Positions 24,042-32,931 of a stretch of DNA of 64,000 nt are shown one piece after another. The DNA comes from Pseudomonas jessenii. GTDB taxonomy: Bacteria; Pseudomonadota; Gammaproteobacteria; Pseudomonadales; Pseudomonadaceae. The DNA is taken from assembly GCF_002236115.1 (NCBI RefSeq), contig NZ_NIWT01000007.1:310001-374000 (forward strand), read 5' to 3'. Position 1 is the stretch's first letter. The number at the start of each line of letters is the position of its first letter. A program made the translations under genes and the position numbers. The notes under the pieces are model-generated. The model was given only the letters and a program-made list of their open reading frames with translations. It did not search any database and was not told where the DNA came from.

Positions 24042-26189
24042 ATGTCGCTCAGACAACTTTCCATTCAATGGAAAATCACCCTGCTGGCCGGGCTGTGCCT
24101 GGCGGGCATCGTGACCCTGCTGGTGGGTCTTTCGCTGTACCGCATGGAGCACAGCTCCGAGCTGGTGAAAGCCTCGAGTATGGAGATGCTGACAGAGGCG
24201 GCCCAGGCCCGGATCGAGTCCCAGGGCGAAAACCAGGCGCTGGGGATACGCCAGCAGTTCATGGACGCCTATCAGTACGGCCACGGCTTCTCCCGGCAGG
24301 TGCTGTTCCTGCGTGACCAGGCCGAGAAGCGCTTTCTCGATGCCTTCGACCTGCGCGAAGACCTGACCCGCCAGGTCAAGTCGGCCCTGCAAGCCAACCC
24401 GGACCTGCTCGGCCTGTCCCTGGTGTTCGAACCCAATGGGCTGGACGGCAAGGACGAACTGTTCGCCGGTCAGGCCGAGCTTGGCAGCAACGACAAGGGT
24501 CGTTTCGCCCTCTACTGGTCGCAGCCGACGCCGGGCAAGGTAACCTCCATGGCGTTGCCGGAAAGGGACATGGCCGACACCAGCACCGGCCCCAGCGGCG
24601 AAGCGGCCAACGCCTGGTTCACCTGCCCGCGCACCACGCTCAAGCCGTGCGTGATCGAACCTTACTTCTATGAAATCGACGGTCAGAACGTGCTGATGAC
24701 CAGCATCGTTTTCCCACTGATGGTCAACGGCAAGGTGATCGCCTCGCTGTCCGTGGACATCAACCTCAACAGCCTGCAAGCGGTCAGCCTGGGCGCGAGC
24801 AAGAAGCTCTATGACGGCCAGACCAGCGTCAGCATCATCAGCCCGGCCGGCCTGCTCGCCGGCTACAGCCCGGACGCCGGCAAACTCAGCCAGCGCCTGG
24901 AGGCCGTGGATAAGGCCAATGGCGCCGAACTGCTGCGCATGCTCGCCGCCAGCAGCAAAACCGCCAGCCTGCACAGCCATCAGCAACTGAAAGTGCTGGC
25001 ACCCTTCCAGCCGATTCCCGACGGTAAATCCTGGGGCGTGCTGCTCGACGTGCCGGAGAAAGTCCTGGTCGGCCCGGCCGAAGCCCTGAAAAAGCAACTC
25101 GATGACAGCAATACCGCCGGTACCCTGGTCGAGCTCGGCCTGGGGGGGCTCGCCGCGCTGCTCGGCCTGCTGCTGGTGTGGCTGATGGCCCGCAGCGTCA
25201 CCCGACCGATCCTCGGCGTGGCGCACATGCTCGAAGACATCGCCAGCGGCGAAGGTGACCTCACCCGCCGCCTGGCCTACGACAAGCAGGATGAACTGGG
25301 CCAGTTGGCCGGCTGGTTCAACCGTTTCCTCGACAAGCTGCAACCGATCATTGCCGAAGTGAAGCGCTCGGTGCAGGACGCCCGCAGCACCGCGGATCAG
25401 TCGTCCGCCATCGCCGCACAGACCAGCGCCGGCATGGAGCAGCAGTACCGCCAGGTGGACCAGGTGGCGACCGCCTCCCACGAAATGAGCGCCACCGCCC
25501 AGGACGTCGCCCGCAGCGCCGCGCAGGCGGCCCACGCCGCCCGCGATGCCGATCAGGCAACCCGTCAGGGCCTGACCGTGATCGACCGCACCACCGCCAG
25601 CATCGACAACCTCGCCGCCGACATGAGCGCGGCCATGGTTCAGGTCGAAGGTCTGGCCGCCAACAGCGAGAAGATCGGCACCGTACTGGAAGTGATCCGT
25701 GCGATTGCCGAGCAGACCAACCTGCTGGCCCTCAACGCCGCGATCGAAGCGGCCCGTGCCGGTGAGGCCGGGCGCGGGTTTGCCGTGGTGGCTGATGAAG
25801 TGCGCAACCTGGCGCGACGTACCCAGGAGTCCGTGGAAGAAACCCGTCTGGTGATCGAACAACTGCAAAACGGCACCCAGGAGGTGGTGGGTTCGATGAA
25901 CAACAGCCATCGTCAGGCCCAGGGCAGTGTCGAGCAGGTTGGCCAGGCCGTGACGGCGCTGCGCCAGATCGGTGACGCGGTGACCGTGATCAACGACATG
26001 AATATGCAGATCGCCAGTGCCGCCGAAGAGCAAAGCGCGGTGGCCGAGGAGATCAACAACAACGTGGCGACCATCCGCGACGTGACCGAGTCGCTGTCGG
26101 GCCAGGCCAATGAATCGGCGCGGGTCAGCCAGTCGCTCAATAGCCTGGCGAACCAGCAGCAGAGCCTGATGGATCAGTTCCGCGTTTAA
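24042..26189 (+). CDS. Methyl-accepting chemotaxis protein, double-Cache type
   Basis: A 715-residue chemoreceptor: TM1 near residues 11-32, a large periplasmic region (about 33-355) of dCache size with YWSQP and a CPRTTLKPCVIEPYFYEI segment in the first module, then TM2 about 360-382, HAMP, and the methylation and signalling helices with IAEQTNLLALNAAIEAARAG at the tip. Pseudomonads use dCache receptors for amino acids, purines, polyamines and other ligands; this one's ligand is not evident. AAGGA lies 7 bases before ATG 24042. The two periplasmic cysteines (CPRTTLKPC) could form a disulfide. It is probably expressed from its FliA-type promoter. Confidence 0.93.
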   Translation: MSLRQLSIQWKITLLAGLCLAGIVTLLVGLSLYRMEHSSELVKASSMEMLTEAAQARIESQGENQALGIRQQFMDAYQYGHGFSRQVLFLRDQAEKRFLDAFDLREDLTRQVKSALQANPDLLGLSLVFEPNGLDGKDELFAGQAELGSNDKGRFALYWSQPTPGKVTSMALPERDMADTSTGPSGEAANAWFTCPRTTLKPCVIEPYFYEIDGQNVLMTSIVFPLMVNGKVIASLSVDINLNSLQAVSLGASKKLYDGQTSVSIISPAGLLAGYSPDAGKLSQRLEAVDKANGAELLRMLAASSKTASLHSHQQLKVLAPFQPIPDGKSWGVLLDVPEKVLVGPAEALKKQLDDSNTAGTLVELGLGGLAALLGLLLVWLMARSVTRPILGVAHMLEDIASGEGDLTRRLAYDKQDELGQLAGWFNRFLDKLQPIIAEVKRSVQDARSTADQSSAIAAQTSAGMEQQYRQVDQVATASHEMSATAQDVARSAAQAAHAARDADQATRQGLTVIDRTTASIDNLAADMSAAMVQVEGLAANSEKIGTVLEVIRAIAEQTNLLALNAAIEAARAGEAGRGFAVVADEVRNLARRTQESVEETRLVIEQLQNGTQEVVGSMNNSHRQAQGSVEQVGQAVTALRQIGDAVTVINDMNMQIASAAEEQSAVAEEINNNVATIRDVTESLSGQANESARVSQSLNSLANQQQSLMDQFRV

Positions 26190-26504
26190 ACCCTGCTGGC
26201 CGAACAAAATACCTGTGGGAGCGAGCTTGCTCGCGATGGCGGATTATCAGACACATTGATATTGAATGTGCCACCGCCAGCGCGAGCAAGCTCGCTCCCA
26301 CATTTATTCTTCCGTGCTGCTCAATCAAATGATGGCAAGTGGATATCTGCCGCATGCCGATTATGCTTCATGGAACCTTGCAGCGCCTTCGGGCGTCAAT
26401 CTGAATGCAAGCCACGTAATCCAATGACTTCAGCCCCAGGGCCTGGGTACGGTAAGTGTTGGTGGGAACTCCGGCCTACAACAAAAGCAAGACGGAGAAT
26501 ACTC
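26190..26504. other. Intergenic region with REPIN
   Basis: A 315-bp gap before the MFS gene. It holds the REPIN at 26212-26302, and the rest shows no open frame with protein-like features and no clear terminator. Confidence 0.7.
26212..26302. repeat. REPIN (GTGGG type)
   Basis: Inward-facing pair with a spacer containing ACATTGATATTGAATGTG, itself an inverted repeat. Confidence 0.95.
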
Positions 26505-28181
26505 ATGGCAGCAATCGACAATGCAACCACGGGCAGCGCGCCCCATCACGGGCTCACCAAGGAGGAACGCAAGGTCATTTTTGCCTCGTCCCTGGGCACC
26601 GTGTTCGAATGGTATGACTTCTACCTGTACGGCTCCCTCGCGGCGATCATCGCCAAGCACTTCTTCGCCGGTGTCAACGAAACGACGTCCTTCATCTTCG
26701 CCCTGCTCGCCTTTGCCGCCGGCTTCGCCGTGCGGCCCTTCGGCGCCATCGTGTTCGGCCGGTTGGGCGACATGATCGGGCGCAAGCACACGTTTCTCAT
26801 CACCATCGTGATCATGGGTATTTCCACGGCCGTGGTGGGTTTGCTGCCCGGCTACGCGACCATCGGCGTGGCCGCCCCGATCATCCTGATCAGCCTGCGC
26901 CTGCTGCAAGGCCTGGCGCTGGGCGGTGAGTACGGCGGCGCCGCGACCTACGTGGCCGAACATGCCCCCAAGGGCAAGCGCGGCTACTTCACCTCGTGGA
27001 TTCAGACCACCGCAACCCTCGGCCTGTTTCTGTCACTGCTGGTGATCCTCGCCTGCCGTACCGCGCTGGGCACTGAAGCCTTCGAAGCCTGGGGCTGGCG
27101 GATTCCGTTCCTGCTGTCGATCCTGCTGCTGATTATCTCGGTGTACATCCGCTTGCAGCTCAACGAGTCGCCGGTGTTTGTGAAAATGAAGGCCGAAGGC
27201 AAGTCTTCCAAGGCGCCGCTGACTGAATCTTTCGCACGCTGGGAGAACCTGAAGATCGTGATCATGGCCCTGCTCGGCGGCACCGCCGGCCAGGCGGTGG
27301 TCTGGTACACCGGGCAATTCTATGCGCTGTTCTTCCTGTTGCAGACGCTGAAGATCGAACCGCAAACCGCGAACCTGCTGATTGCCGGCTCCCTGTTGAT
27401 CGGCACGCCGTTCTTCGTCATTTTCGGCAGCCTGTCCGACCGTATCGGGCGCAAGGGCATCATCATGGCGGGCTGTATCATCGCGGCACTGACTTACTTC
27501 CCGATCTTCCACGCGCTGACCCAATACGGTAACCCCGACGTGTTCATCGCGCAGGAGAAGAATCCGGTCACGGTCGTCGCCAATCCCGCCCAGTGTTCGT
27601 TCCAGTTCGACCCGGTGGGCAAGGCCAAATTCACCAGTTCCTGTGACTTGGCCAAGACCGTGCTGGCCAAAAGGGCCATCCCCTACAAGAACGCGGACGC
27701 CGAGCCAGACGCCGTTGCGCAGGTGCGCATTGGCGATAAAGTGATCGAGAGCTTCGAGGGCACCGGCATGCCAGCCGCCGACTTCAAGGCCAGGAACGAC
27801 GCCTTTGCCACCACCCTCGCCACCGCCCTCAAGGACGCCGGCTACCCCGAAAAGGCCGACCCGGCCAAGACCAACTACCCAATGGTGTTGCTACTGCTGA
27901 CGATCCTGGTGATCTACGTGACCATGGTCTACGGGCCGATTGCCGCCTGGCTGGTGGAACTGTTCCCGGCACGCATCCGCTACACCTCGATGTCGCTTCC
28001 CTACCACATCGGCAATGGCTGGTTTGGTGGCTTCCTGCCGACGGTGGCGTTCGCCATGGTGGCGGCCACGGGGGATATCTACTACGGGCTGTGGTATCCG
28101 ATTGTCATCGCGGTGATGACGGCGGTGCTGGGTATTTTCTTCATGCCGGAAACCAAGGATCGGGAGATTCATCACACATAA
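26505..28181 (+). CDS. MFS transporter, metabolite:H+ symporter (MHS) type with large loop insert
   Basis: A 558-residue 12-helix carrier. EWYDFYLYGSLA in helix 1, GRLGDMIGRKHTFL after helix 2 and LQGLALGGEYGGAATYVAEHAP are hallmarks of the MHS group (KgtP, ProP, ShiA), which import small acids or compatible solutes with protons. It is about 110 residues longer than most because of an insert at about residues 342-456, containing a Cys pair (NPAQCSFQF and SSCDLA), between GRKGIIMAGC and the last helices. The insert probably forms a periplasmic domain. ATG 26505 follows GGAG by 6-7 bases. The substrate is unknown. Confidence 0.88.
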   Translation: MAAIDNATTGSAPHHGLTKEERKVIFASSLGTVFEWYDFYLYGSLAAIIAKHFFAGVNETTSFIFALLAFAAGFAVRPFGAIVFGRLGDMIGRKHTFLITIVIMGISTAVVGLLPGYATIGVAAPIILISLRLLQGLALGGEYGGAATYVAEHAPKGKRGYFTSWIQTTATLGLFLSLLVILACRTALGTEAFEAWGWRIPFLLSILLLIISVYIRLQLNESPVFVKMKAEGKSSKAPLTESFARWENLKIVIMALLGGTAGQAVVWYTGQFYALFFLLQTLKIEPQTANLLIAGSLLIGTPFFVIFGSLSDRIGRKGIIMAGCIIAALTYFPIFHALTQYGNPDVFIAQEKNPVTVVANPAQCSFQFDPVGKAKFTSSCDLAKTVLAKRAIPYKNADAEPDAVAQVRIGDKVIESFEGTGMPAADFKARNDAFATTLATALKDAGYPEKADPAKTNYPMVLLLLTILVIYVTMVYGPIAAWLVELFPARIRYTSMSLPYHIGNGWFGGFLPTVAFAMVAATGDIYYGLWYPIVIAVMTAVLGIFFMPETKDREIHHT

Positions 28182-28240
28182 ACCTGACACCTCACCCTGT
28201 GGAACCGGGTGTACTCATAATCGGCGGCCATGAAAAACCA

Positions 28241-28345
28241 CTGTGGGAGCGAGCTTGCTCCGGGCGGCGATCCGACGATAGCGTCAGCACATTCAACATC
28301 AATGTGTCAGACAGATTGCCATCGCGAGCAAGCTCGCTCCCACAG
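28241..28345. repeat. REPIN (GTGGG type, degenerate left arm)
   Basis: The left arm reads GCTTGCTCCGGGCGGCGATCCGACGAT, the same GGGCGG substitution seen at 12219, while the right arm is intact. Confidence 0.92.
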
Positions 28346-28361
28346 GATTCCTGGTGTGACT

Positions 28362-29678
28362 TCAAGTATGTTTAGGCAACTCGATGACGACCTTCAGCCC
28401 GCCCCATTCGCTTTCCAGCAACGACAGTTTGCCGCCCCAGCTATCGACAATGTCGCGCACGATGCCCAGCCCCAAACCATGCCCATGGGTTTGCTCATCC
28501 AGCCGCGTTCCTCGGCCGAACACCTGATCGCGACGCTCTTCGGGAATGCCCGGGCCGTCATCTTCCATGTTGAGTTCAAAGCCCTCTGCAGTCTCGGCCA
28601 CACTCAGGCGAACCTCGGCATCCGCCCACTTGCAGGCGTTATCCAGCAGATTGCCCAACAGTTCCAGCAGGTCTTCGCGATCCCAGGGCAATTGCAGGCC
28701 GGTGGGTGCGCGGTAGCTCAGCACCAGGTGTTCGCCATGGATCATGTTCAGGGTGGCCAGCAACCCGGGGAGTTGCGCATCGCAATCAAACAGTGCCCCC
28801 GGCAACGCATCGCCGGACAACCGCGCACGATTGAGTTCCCGATTGAGCCGTTGCTGGACTTGCTCCAGTTGCTCCTTGAGGACCTTGCGCAATTGCGGGT
28901 GCGCGTCGAGTTGCTCGCTTGAAGCCAGGCTCAACAGCACCGCCAGCGGAGTTTTCAAGGCGTGGCCGAGGTTGCCCAGGGCATTGCGTGAGCGCTTGAG
29001 GCTGTCCTCGGTGTGGGCCAGCAAATGGTTGATCTGCGCCACCAGTGGTTCCAGTTCCACCGGCACCTGATCATCGAGTTGCGAACGCTGGCCCTGTTGA
29101 AGCTGCGCAATCTGCTCGCGGGCCTGCTCCAGCGGACGCAAGGCCCGGCGCACGGTAATCCGTTGCAGCAGCAGAATCAGCAGCAACGCCGTCAAACCGA
29201 GGCCAAACCCGAGCTGTTGCATGCGCCGGAAGCTTTCGCGAATTGGCGTGTAGTCCTCGGCGACGCTGATGGAGATCGGCAACCCCGAACGTCGATAGTC
29301 CGTACGCAGCACCAGTAACTGTTGCCCTTCCGGACCCAGTTGCAAGTTGCCATGCAGGCCGGGGTGATCGAGCACCGGCAGTTCCTGATCCCATAAAGAA
29401 CGGGAACGCCAATGGCCGTCGGCGAAATCGATGCGGAAATAATGCCCGGAGAACGGCCGTTGATAAGCCGGTGACAGGCGTCGCTCATCCAGTTGCAAGC
29501 CTTGCGGCCCGCGCACCAGTGCCGCCAGCAGGTTCTCGCTGTCATTGCGCAACCCGGCTTCGAGGTAGCGCTGCAACCCCAATTCGAACAGCCACAGGCT
29601 GGTTTGCGCCAGCACCAGGCCAACGACCACCATCACGCTGATCAGGCCCAGGCTCAAGCGGCGCTGGATCGATCTCAC
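28362..29678 (-). CDS. Sensor histidine kinase
   Basis: A 438-residue inner-membrane kinase: TM1 about 11-32, a periplasmic sensor about 33-154, TM2 about 155-172, a short HAMP-like linker, a HisKA helix with the phospho-accepting His239 in GHALKTPLAV, and an HATPase domain with the N box LLDNACKWA, G1 DDGPGIP and G2 GHGLGLGI. The start is GTG 29678, which overlaps the response-regulator stop as GTGA, so the pair is translationally coupled. The order PepSY-PepSY-regulator-kinase resembles the P. aeruginosa Bqs/Car ion-sensing operon, but no RExxE iron motif is visible in the periplasmic part, so the signal is open. Confidence 0.92.
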   Translation of the reverse strand: MRSIQRRLSLGLISVMVVVGLVLAQTSLWLFELGLQRYLEAGLRNDSENLLAALVRGPQGLQLDERRLSPAYQRPFSGHYFRIDFADGHWRSRSLWDQELPVLDHPGLHGNLQLGPEGQQLLVLRTDYRRSGLPISISVAEDYTPIRESFRRMQQLGFGLGLTALLLILLLQRITVRRALRPLEQAREQIAQLQQGQRSQLDDQVPVELEPLVAQINHLLAHTEDSLKRSRNALGNLGHALKTPLAVLLSLASSEQLDAHPQLRKVLKEQLEQVQQRLNRELNRARLSGDALPGALFDCDAQLPGLLATLNMIHGEHLVLSYRAPTGLQLPWDREDLLELLGNLLDNACKWADAEVRLSVAETAEGFELNMEDDGPGIPEERRDQVFGRGTRLDEQTHGHGLGLGIVRDIVDSWGGKLSLLESEWGGLKVVIELPKHT

Positions 29679-30343
29679 CGGGCTTGCCCGCCGAACAGAT
29701 AACCCTGGCCGCGACGGGTTTCAATCACACTTTTGCCGAGCTTGCGGCGCAAGTGGTTGACGTGGACTTCCAGCACATTGGAATCGCGTTCGGTTTCACC
29801 GTCGTAGAGGTGTTCGGCGAGGTGGCTTTTGGAGAGGATCTGCTCGGGGTGCAGCATGAAATAACGCAACAGGCGAAACTCCGCGGCGGTCAGTTGAATG
29901 TCCGCACCGTCGCGCACAACGCACTGGCGACCTTCGTCCAGATGCAACCCGGCAGCCTTGAGCGTTGGCTGGTTGACCTGGCCATGGGAGCGGCGCAACA
30001 ACGCCTGGATGCGCAAAAACAACTCTTCGGGATGGAATGGCTTGGTCAGGTAGTCGTCGGCGCCGGCCTTGAGGCCTTCGATGCGTTCGGCCCAGGAGTC
30101 TCGGGCCGTCAGGATCAGCACCGGCGTGGCCAGCCCCGCCGCGCGCCATTGCGCCAGCACCTCAAGCCCCGGCACGCCGGGCAAACCGAGATCGAGGATG
30201 ATCAGGTCGTAAGGCTCGGTGCTGCCCTGATGTACCGCATCGCGACCATCGGCCAGCCAGTCCACCGCATACCCCTGGCGATTGAGGCCGGCCAGCAGTT
30301 CGTCGGCCAGGGGCACATGGTCTTCCACCAGGAGCAAACGCAT
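29675..30343 (-). CDS. OmpR-family response regulator
   Basis: A 222-residue regulator. The receiver domain (1-115) has the acidic pair Glu7-Asp8, the phospho-acceptor Asp51 in LIILDLGLPG, and the LTKPF Lys. The winged-helix DNA-binding domain (about 125-220) ends in VIETRRGQGYLFG. It partners the kinase encoded immediately downstream, with which it overlaps by four bases, and it follows the two PepSY genes by 3 bases, so all four are in one operon. Targets are not known; the operon's own promoter is the usual first candidate. Confidence 0.94.
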   Translation of the reverse strand: MRLLLVEDHVPLADELLAGLNRQGYAVDWLADGRDAVHQGSTEPYDLIILDLGLPGVPGLEVLAQWRAAGLATPVLILTARDSWAERIEGLKAGADDYLTKPFHPEELFLRIQALLRRSHGQVNQPTLKAAGLHLDEGRQCVVRDGADIQLTAAEFRLLRYFMLHPEQILSKSHLAEHLYDGETERDSNVLEVHVNHLRRKLGKSVIETRRGQGYLFGGQAR

Positions 30344-30346
30344 GGA

Positions 30347-30667
30347 TCAGTCTTCCTTGTCTTTGAGTAAACGGCCGGTGGTGGCGTCGATGCCCAGTTC
30401 GCGGACCACGCCCTCAGGGGTCAGCAGCTCGACTTCATAAATGTAGACGTCGTGTTTTTCTTCGAGCTCGGCTTCCAGCAGCTTCGCACCGGGGTAGTGA
30501 TCCATCGCCTGCTGCAGCAGTTGCTCCAGCGGCAGGATCACGCCCTGTTGACGCAGGCTCAAGGCCTCATCCTGATCCAGGTCGCGGGCCAACACTGCCG
30601 AGCAAAACGCCAGAAGCAACAGCGCCATCCGGCTACCGGTGCATCGCTTGAATAAAAACACCTTCAT
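30347..30667 (-). CDS. PepSY-domain periplasmic protein
   Basis: A 106-residue protein with an N-terminal signal peptide (hydrophobic, ending near VLA) and one PepSY domain: DEALSLRQQG, then EAELEEKHDVYIYEVELLTPEG and the closing DATTGRLLKD. PepSY modules bind or inhibit partner proteins in the periplasm. Its ATG overlaps the stop of the preceding PepSY gene by one base and its stop is 3 bases before the response regulator, so it is probably a modulator or output of that two-component system. Confidence 0.88.
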   Translation of the reverse strand: MKVFLFKRCTGSRMALLLLAFCSAVLARDLDQDEALSLRQQGVILPLEQLLQQAMDHYPGAKLLEAELEEKHDVYIYEVELLTPEGVVRELGIDATTGRLLKDKED

Positions 30668-30975
30668 TACGAATCCTGATGATCCTTGAGAACCTGCCCG
30701 CTGACAGCGTCTAATTCCACATCCCAGTCGATGCCCTGAGGATCGCGCAGCTCGACCTTGTACAGGTATTTGCCATAACGCTGTTCCAGCTCGGTTTCAC
30801 TGACGGTGGAACCCGGATGCCTGGCCACCGCGTTGGCATTGAGTGTCTCGAACGACACAATGGTACCAGCGTCGCGCAATCTCAGCGCTTCATCCGGGCC
30901 AAGTTCCCGGGCGTGGGCGAGGCTTGCGGTCATGCCGAGGATCGACGCGGTGAACAGGGCGGTCAGGGTTTTCAT
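30667..30975 (-). CDS. PepSY-domain periplasmic protein
   Basis: A 102-residue paralogue of the next gene, with a signal peptide ending AHA, the DEALRLRDAG helix, ETELEQRYGKYLYKVELRDPQG strands (given here as short motifs) and DAVSGQVLKD at the end. It is first in the four-gene operon with a second PepSY protein, a response regulator and a kinase. The pair probably arose by tandem duplication. The upstream 100 bp before a REPIN should contain the operon promoter, but I could not assign one with confidence. Confidence 0.88.
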   Translation of the reverse strand: MKTLTALFTASILGMTASLAHARELGPDEALRLRDAGTIVSFETLNANAVARHPGSTVSETELEQRYGKYLYKVELRDPQGIDWDVELDAVSGQVLKDHQDS

Positions 30976-31076
30976 GGGTGTCTCCGTATTTCTTCAGGTA
31001 CTGCCTGTGGGCGCCACCTTAACCGGATGAACTTAATTGAAACTGAATTGCCATCATTGGCAACACCGCCCTCCTT

Positions 31077-31166
31077 TGTGGGAGCGAGCTTGCTCGCGAT
31101 GGCGGCGGCACATCCAACAATGATGTGACTGCAACACCGCTATCGCGAGCAGGCTCGCTCCTACAG
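31077..31166. repeat. REPIN (mixed GTGGG/GTAGG arms)
   Basis: Left arm GTGGGAGCGAG and right arm CTCGCTCCTAC, so the two arms come from different REP variants. It sits between divergently oriented genes. Confidence 0.93.
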
Positions 31167-31209
31167 TGATCGTGTTTATAATTTCTGTCGGCCCGACATC
31201 GAGACTTTA

Positions 31210-32289
31210 ATGACCGCCATCCACATCAAGTTCCCCTCCCTGACCCTCAAGGCCGGTCCAGGTGCCTTTGCGCGCATTCGTGACAGCGGCTTGAACGCCG
31301 CCGACGTCGGCACCTTGCCTGGCGCGGCTGGCGGTCCGAAGGCGCTGGGGATTCAGGGGCTGGACCTGGCGCTGTTCGGCGAGTGGCTGCCGGCGGCACC
31401 GCGGGAACGCTCGCTGATTGGCGCATCGGTGGGTTCCTGGCGCTTCGCCAGCGCCTGCCTGCCGGACGCCGCCGAGGGCATCCGGCGTCTCGGACAGCTC
31501 TACACCGAGCAACACTTTGCCAAGGGCGTGACCATGGCGCAGATCAGCCAGAGCTCACAGCGCATGCTCAATGACCTGCTCGACGGGCGCGATGCCTCGA
31601 TCCTCGACAACAACCATTACCGCCTGAACATCATGGTGGTCAAAAGCCACGGCCTGCTGGCCGACGATCATCGCGGCCGCCTCGGGCTGGGCCTGTCGTC
31701 GGTCATCGCCGACAACCTGCGCGGCCGGGCGCGGCTGGCACGACACTTCGAACGCCTGATCATCCACGATCCGCGCCTGGCGCCGCCAGTCAATGCCTTG
31801 AATGACTTCCCGTCGCGCTTCGTCGCCCTCAATGCCGGCAACTTGCGCCAGGCCCTGCTGGCCTCGGGTTCGATCCCGATGGTGATGCAAGGCGTGCGCG
31901 ACCTGCCGGGCGCCGGCACCGGGACCTTCCGCGACGGCGGTCTGCTGGATTACCACCTGGACCTGCCCTACAGCGGCAACGACATCGTGCTTTACCCGCA
32001 TTTCACCGACCGGGTGATTCCCGGCTGGTTCGACAAGACCCTGCCGTGGCGCCGCGCCTGCCCGGCTCGCTTGCAGAACGTGCTGTTGCTGGCGCCGTCG
32101 AAGGAATACCTGGCGCGCCTGCCCTACGGCAAACTGCCGGACCGTAACGACTTCAAGCGTTTCATGGGCGACGCCCCGAGCCGGCAGAAATACTGGCGCA
32201 CGACCATGGACGAAAGCCGCCGCCTGGGGGACGAATTCCTCGAACTGGCCGCCAACGGTCGCCTGGGCGAGCGCTTGCTGACCCTTTAG
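31210..32289 (+). CDS. Patatin-like phospholipase family protein
   Basis: A 359-residue predicted serine hydrolase of the patatin fold. It has an oxyanion-type glycine loop GAAGGPK (residues 38-44), the nucleophile elbow GASVGS with Ser73, and a catalytic Asp in FRDGGLLDYH, completing the Ser-Asp dyad. There is no signal peptide, so it acts in the cytoplasm or reaches targets by contact secretion. Patatins cleave acyl chains from phospholipids; the substrate is untested. No immunity or secretion gene adjoins it. queD follows 75 bases later in the same direction, probably under separate control. Confidence 0.88.
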   Translation: MTAIHIKFPSLTLKAGPGAFARIRDSGLNAADVGTLPGAAGGPKALGIQGLDLALFGEWLPAAPRERSLIGASVGSWRFASACLPDAAEGIRRLGQLYTEQHFAKGVTMAQISQSSQRMLNDLLDGRDASILDNNHYRLNIMVVKSHGLLADDHRGRLGLGLSSVIADNLRGRARLARHFERLIIHDPRLAPPVNALNDFPSRFVALNAGNLRQALLASGSIPMVMQGVRDLPGAGTGTFRDGGLLDYHLDLPYSGNDIVLYPHFTDRVIPGWFDKTLPWRRACPARLQNVLLLAPSKEYLARLPYGKLPDRNDFKRFMGDAPSRQKYWRTTMDESRRLGDEFLELAANGRLGERLLTL

Positions 32290-32364
32290 TCAGGACAAAC
32301 TGGTAAACTCGCCACCTGCCCGAATCGCTGCGGCGAACGCCACCTGAACAGAGCTGAAGATACT

Positions 32365-32721
32365 GTGGAAATTTTCAAAGAGTTTACCTTCGAATCCGCC
32401 CACCGCCTGCCCCACGTACCGGACGGCCACAAGTGCGGGCGCCTGCACGGTCACTCGTTCAAAGTGGCAATCCACCTGAGCGGCGACCTCGACCCGCACA
32501 CCGGCTGGATCCGCGATTTTTCGGAAATCAAAGAGATCTTCAAGCCGTTGTACGAGCGTCTGGACCACAACTACCTGAACGACATTCCTGGCCTGGAAAA
32601 CCCGACCAGTGAAGTGCTGGCCAAGTTTATCTGGCAGGAATTGAAGCCTCTGCTGCCGGAACTCAGCGCGATCCGTATCCACGAGACCTGCACCAGCGGT
32701 TGCATCTATCGCGGCGAATAA
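32365..32721 (+). CDS. queD: 6-carboxy-5,6,7,8-tetrahydropterin synthase
   Basis: A 118-residue enzyme of queuosine and 7-deazaguanine synthesis that converts dihydroneopterin triphosphate to 6-carboxy-tetrahydropterin. The zinc ligands are His13 (SAHRLPH) and His28 and His30 (RLHGHSF), and Cys24 in HKCGR is the catalytic base. The sequence is colinear with E. coli QueD, including YERLDHHYLNDIPG-like and CTSGCIYRGE segments. The start is GTG 32365, about the only start that gives the family N-terminus. An intrinsic terminator follows after a REPIN. Confidence 0.96.
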   Translation: MEIFKEFTFESAHRLPHVPDGHKCGRLHGHSFKVAIHLSGDLDPHTGWIRDFSEIKEIFKPLYERLDHNYLNDIPGLENPTSEVLAKFIWQELKPLLPELSAIRIHETCTSGCIYRGE

Positions 32722-32741
32722 GCCGGCAGACAAATGCAGAA

Positions 32742-32833
32742 CCCTGTGGGAGCGAGCTCGCTCGCGATGACGGCGCCACATTCAACATCGATGTGACTGA
32801 CACAACGCCATCGCGAGCAAGCTCGCTCCCACA
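32742..32833. repeat. REPIN (GTGGG type)
   Basis: Inward-facing REP pair directly after queD, with a spacer containing ACATTCAACATCGATGTG. Confidence 0.95.
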
Positions 32834-32861
32834 ATGGAACAGCGTTTTGTCAGAGAAAAAG

Positions 32862-32888
32862 AAAACAGCCTTCATCGGCTGTTTTTTT
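32862..32888 (+). terminator. Rho-independent terminator after queD
   Basis: Stem AAAACAGCC / GGCTGTTTT around a 6-base loop, ending in seven T, 45 bases before the hydrolase start. Confidence 0.9.
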
Positions 32889-32931
32889 ATGCCTATGCTT
32901 TTTGCCTCGCACCCGCCAAGAGGACACACCT

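Noticed and set aside
24021..26207. 728-codon minus-strand open frame opposite the double-Cache chemoreceptor
   Set aside because: It is fully antisense to a well-supported chemoreceptor, with no family features and composition typical of a shadow frame.
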